Positions 6,472-8,145 of a stretch of DNA of 8,145 nt are shown piece after piece. Numbering within the stretch: position 1 is the first letter of the stretch; each line of letters opens with the position of its first letter. Location of the stretch: contig JANQTK010000227.1 of NCBI GenBank assembly GCA_030731695.1, positions 6,354 to 14,498 of the forward strand, written 5' to 3'. This stretch comes from Polaribacter sp. GTDB taxonomy: Bacteria; Bacteroidota; Bacteroidia; Flavobacteriales; Flavobacteriaceae. The position numbers and the translations under genes were made by a program. The notes under the pieces were generated by a model. The model was not told the DNA's origin, searched no databases, and worked only from the letters and a program-made list of their open reading frames with translations.

Positions 6472-7563
6472 TTATGCTAATTCTGGATTTTTCCCTAAAA
6501 CTCCTAAGTGTTTAAAATGCTCTATCATGGCTTTGCGCATGGTTTTATATTCATTGTAAGGCAAATTAAACTCCTGTGCAGTTTCTTTGACAATTTTAGC
6601 TAATTTGTCATAATGAACATGAGAGATGTGTGGAAAAATATGATGTTCAACTTGATGATTTAAACCGCCTGTATAGAAGTTTACCACCCAATTGCTAGGC
6701 GCAAAGTTGGAAGTTGTATATAATTGATGGACTGCCCAAGTGTGCTCTAAATTTCCATCTTTATCAGGAATTGGCATGGTTGTATTCGGAACAATATGTG
6801 CCAACTGAAAAACCAAACTCAAAATCATTCCTGCTGTATAATGCATCACAAAAAAGCCAATCAACACTTTCCACCAAGCAATGTCTAAAACTGCTATTGG
6901 TAATACAATCCAAAGTGAATAATAAACTAGTTTTGAAATCACCAATTTTGTCCATTCAGTAGCAGGATTTGGAAAATCACCATAAGAAAGTTTTCTTTTT
7001 AAATAGTTATGCATTTGCTTGATATCCGTAGTTATTGCCCAATTGATGGTTAATAATCCGTATAAAAAAATCGAATAATATTTTTGAATTTTATGAATTT
7101 TTAACCATTTAGAGTGTTGTGAAAAACGTATAATTCTACCAGCATCAATATCTTCATCATGGTCTTTAACGTTGGTAAAAGTATGGTGTAAAACGTTGTG
7201 TTGCACTTTCCAATTATATACGTTTCCAGCCAAAATATAAATGCTACTTCCCATCAATTTATTGACCCATTTTTTACTTGAAAAAGATTCGTGATTGCTG
7301 TCATGCATCACATTCATGCCTACTCCAGCCATTCCAATTCCGGTAATAATCACCAAAAGAATCATCATCCATTGTGACATTGAAACTGTTAAAATAAGAA
7401 TGAAAGGAACCAAAAAAAGCGAAAACATGATGATTGCTTTGCTATATAATTTCCAGTTTCCTGTTTTTTTAAGGTTGTTTTCTTTGAAATAATCGTTTAC
7501 TCGTTTGTTAAGAGTTTTAAAGAATTTTGCGTTGTCTACTCTTGAAAAGTTTATGGTACTCAT
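6472..7563 (-). CDS. Membrane fatty acid desaturase, front-end (delta-5/delta-6-like) type
   Basis: Integral membrane di-iron desaturase that introduces a double bond into an acyl chain attached to CoA, ACP or phospholipid; it probably tunes membrane fluidity or makes unsaturated fatty acids. The 363 residues contain the three histidine boxes in order: HDSNH (87-91), HNVLHH (122-127) and QVEHH (304-308). Gln in place of His at the start of the third box is typical of front-end desaturases, including linoleoyl-CoA desaturase-like proteins. Hydrophobic segments lie at about 42-60, 66-86, 162-178, 207-227 and 231-252. Unlike many eukaryotic front-end enzymes there is no fused cytochrome b5 domain, so electrons must come from a separate ferredoxin or cytochrome. 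The chosen ATG lies just downstream of a consensus promoter on this strand. It is the first gene of a likely two-gene operon with the aminotransferase. Regioselectivity cannot be read from the sequence. Confidence 0.93.
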   Translation of the reverse strand: MSTINFSRVDNAKFFKTLNKRVNDYFKENNLKKTGNWKLYSKAIIMFSLFLVPFILILTVSMSQWMMILLVIITGIGMAGVGMNVMHDSNHESFSSKKWVNKLMGSSIYILAGNVYNWKVQHNVLHHTFTNVKDHDEDIDAGRIIRFSQHSKWLKIHKIQKYYSIFLYGLLTINWAITTDIKQMHNYLKRKLSYGDFPNPATEWTKLVISKLVYYSLWIVLPIAVLDIAWWKVLIGFFVMHYTAGMILSLVFQLAHIVPNTTMPIPDKDGNLEHTWAVHQLYTTSNFAPSNWVVNFYTGGLNHQVEHHIFPHISHVHYDKLAKIVKETAQEFNLPYNEYKTMRKAMIEHFKHLGVLGKNPELA

Positions 7564-7580
7564 TAAAAAAATTTAAGTTA

Positions 7581-7613
7581 CAAAAATAAGGTTTTTGAAA
7601 TATCTATGACTAA
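7581..7613 (-). promoter_or_regulatory. Bacteroidota-type promoter for the desaturase-aminotransferase operon
   Basis: On the minus strand, bases 7588 to 7581 read TATTTTTG, an exact TAnnTTTG -7 element. TTAG at 7613-7610, one mismatch to the TTTG -33 element, sits 21 nt upstream. Transcription would start near 7575, leaving a leader of only about 10-12 nt before the ATG at 7563. The match is by eye and the short leader needs a mapped transcription start. Confidence 0.6.
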
Positions 7614-7630
7614 TAAACGCATAAATTTCT

Positions 7631-7662
7631 TATGAATTGTTTTTAAATATTAACTATTTTTG
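7631..7662 (+). promoter_or_regulatory. Bacteroidota-type promoter for rsmG
   Basis: TATTTTTG at 7655-7662 matches the -7 consensus TAnnTTTG exactly. TATG at 7631-7634 is a one-mismatch -33 candidate with a 20-nt spacer. The predicted transcription start, about 7667, is only around 12 nt before the rsmG ATG. Its upstream region lies back to back with that of the divergent desaturase promoter; the two -7 boxes are 66 bp apart, so one bound regulator could affect both. Confidence 0.6.
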
Positions 7663-7678
7663 CGTACCAAACTTTTTT

Positions 7679-8145
7679 ATGGAAATCATTCAAAAATATT
7701 TTACGGATTTAACTGATAATCAACGTAATCAGTTTCAAAAATTGCAAGAGTTGTACCAAGATTGGAATTTGAAAATCAATGTGGTTTCTCGAAAAGACAT
7801 TGATGAGTTGTATTTGCGTCACGTATTGCATTCGCTAGGAATTGCTAAAGTAATTCAATTTCAACCTAATACAAAGGTAATGGATGTGGGAACTGGAGGT
7901 GGTTTTCCTGGAATTCCGTTAGCAATTTTATTTCCAGAAACCCATTTTCATTTGGTTGATGCTATTGGGAAAAAAATAAAAGTGGTCAATGAAGTTGTGG
8001 AAGGTTTGGAGTTGAAGAACGTAAAAACTTCCAATTGCAGAGTGGAAGAAGTGAAAGATACTTATGATTTTATAGTGAGTAGAGCAGTAGCCCAAATGGA
8101 AACTTTTGTGCATTGGACAAAAGGAAAAATTGCAAAAAAACAAAA
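7679..8145 (+). CDS. rsmG: 16S rRNA (guanine527-N7)-methyltransferase RsmG, 3'-truncated by window edge
   Basis: SAM-dependent methyltransferase (also called GidB) that makes m7G at position 527 of 16S rRNA, in the 530 loop near the streptomycin site of the small ribosomal subunit. The frame is open from the ATG at 7679 to the window end, giving 155 residues of an expected 205-210, so about 50 C-terminal residues are missing. The N-terminal helical region contains NVVSRKDIDELYLRHVLHSL (34-53), the RsmG substrate-side signature. Motif I of the Rossmann fold is MDVGTGGGFPGIP (68-80), and the acidic residue ending strand 2 is D94 in HLVDAIGKK (91-99). SRAVA (134-138) is another RsmG-specific string. 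The start is supported by the promoter just upstream and by the normal length of sequence before motif I. In other bacteria, loss of this gene gives low-level streptomycin resistance; the visible part looks intact. Confidence 0.96.
   Translation, partial: MEIIQKYFTDLTDNQRNQFQKLQELYQDWNLKINVVSRKDIDELYLRHVLHSLGIAKVIQFQPNTKVMDVGTGGGFPGIPLAILFPETHFHLVDAIGKKIKVVNEVVEGLELKNVKTSNCRVEEVKDTYDFIVSRAVAQMETFVHWTKGKIAKKQ

Noticed and set aside
6714..6962. Plus-strand 82-codon and minus-strand 63-codon frames inside the desaturase gene
   Set aside because: Both overlap the desaturase in other frames. The desaturase has all three histidine boxes and membrane segments, so these are shadows.
7620..7634. Small palindrome CATAA-N5-TTATG between the divergent promoters, a possible operator
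   Set aside because: Five-bp arms in AT-rich DNA occur often by chance and nothing else supports a binding site.
7928..8143. Minus-strand frame of 71 codons over rsmG
   Set aside because: It overlaps the conserved SAM-binding region of rsmG on the opposite strand, and its Phe/His/Cys-rich composition is that expected from the complement of a coding sequence.
1..8145. Search for a hidden defence, mobile or biosynthetic system
   Set aside because: All but about 400 bases are covered by recognisable housekeeping genes in ordinary order. There are no transposase, integrase, toxin-antitoxin or CRISPR features and no direct repeats suggesting insertion.

Overview
The window is chromosomal DNA from a member of the Bacteroidota, almost certainly the family Flavobacteriaceae. 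The DNA is AT-rich by eye, start codons lack clear Shine-Dalgarno sequences, and three intergenic regions carry exact matches to the Bacteroidota -7 promoter element TAnnTTTG. The proteins also read as flavobacterial, especially the very long FtsZ with its extra tail. A marine genus such as Polaribacter or Tenacibaculum is plausible, but that is recall and not shown by the sequence.

Positions 1-4852 (+ strand) are the distal end of the division and cell-wall (dcw) cluster: murC (5' end cut off by the window), ftsQ, ftsA and ftsZ. They are tightly packed: an 11-nt overlap, then a 6-nt gap, then a 60-nt A-rich gap. A strong intrinsic terminator closes the cluster at 4877-4909. MurC adds the first amino acid of the peptidoglycan stem peptide. 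FtsQ is the membrane-anchored divisome scaffold, FtsA the membrane tether, and FtsZ the GTP-driven ring polymer. Peptidoglycan precursor supply and divisome assembly are therefore encoded together.

Positions 4910-5243 (+ strand) form a small independent transcription unit with its own promoter, a 70-residue protein of unknown function with a C-terminal hydrophobic segment, and a perfect 14-bp hairpin terminator.

Positions 5262-7563 (- strand) hold a probable two-gene operon. A front-end-type membrane fatty acid desaturase (transcribed first) is followed after 22 nt by a class I aminotransferase of the aspartate aminotransferase Ib type. It converges on the small gene, and both units can use the hairpin at 5212-5243.

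Positions 7564-7678 are a divergent promoter region. From 7679 (+ strand) to the window end runs the first 155 codons of rsmG (gidB), the 16S rRNA m7G527 methyltransferase.

There is no mobile element, CRISPR array, RNA gene or phage sequence, and no gene-free stretch over 300 bases. Nothing here is convincingly a new system. The least explained items are the small hydrophobic-tailed protein after ftsZ and the extended C-terminal region of FtsZ.
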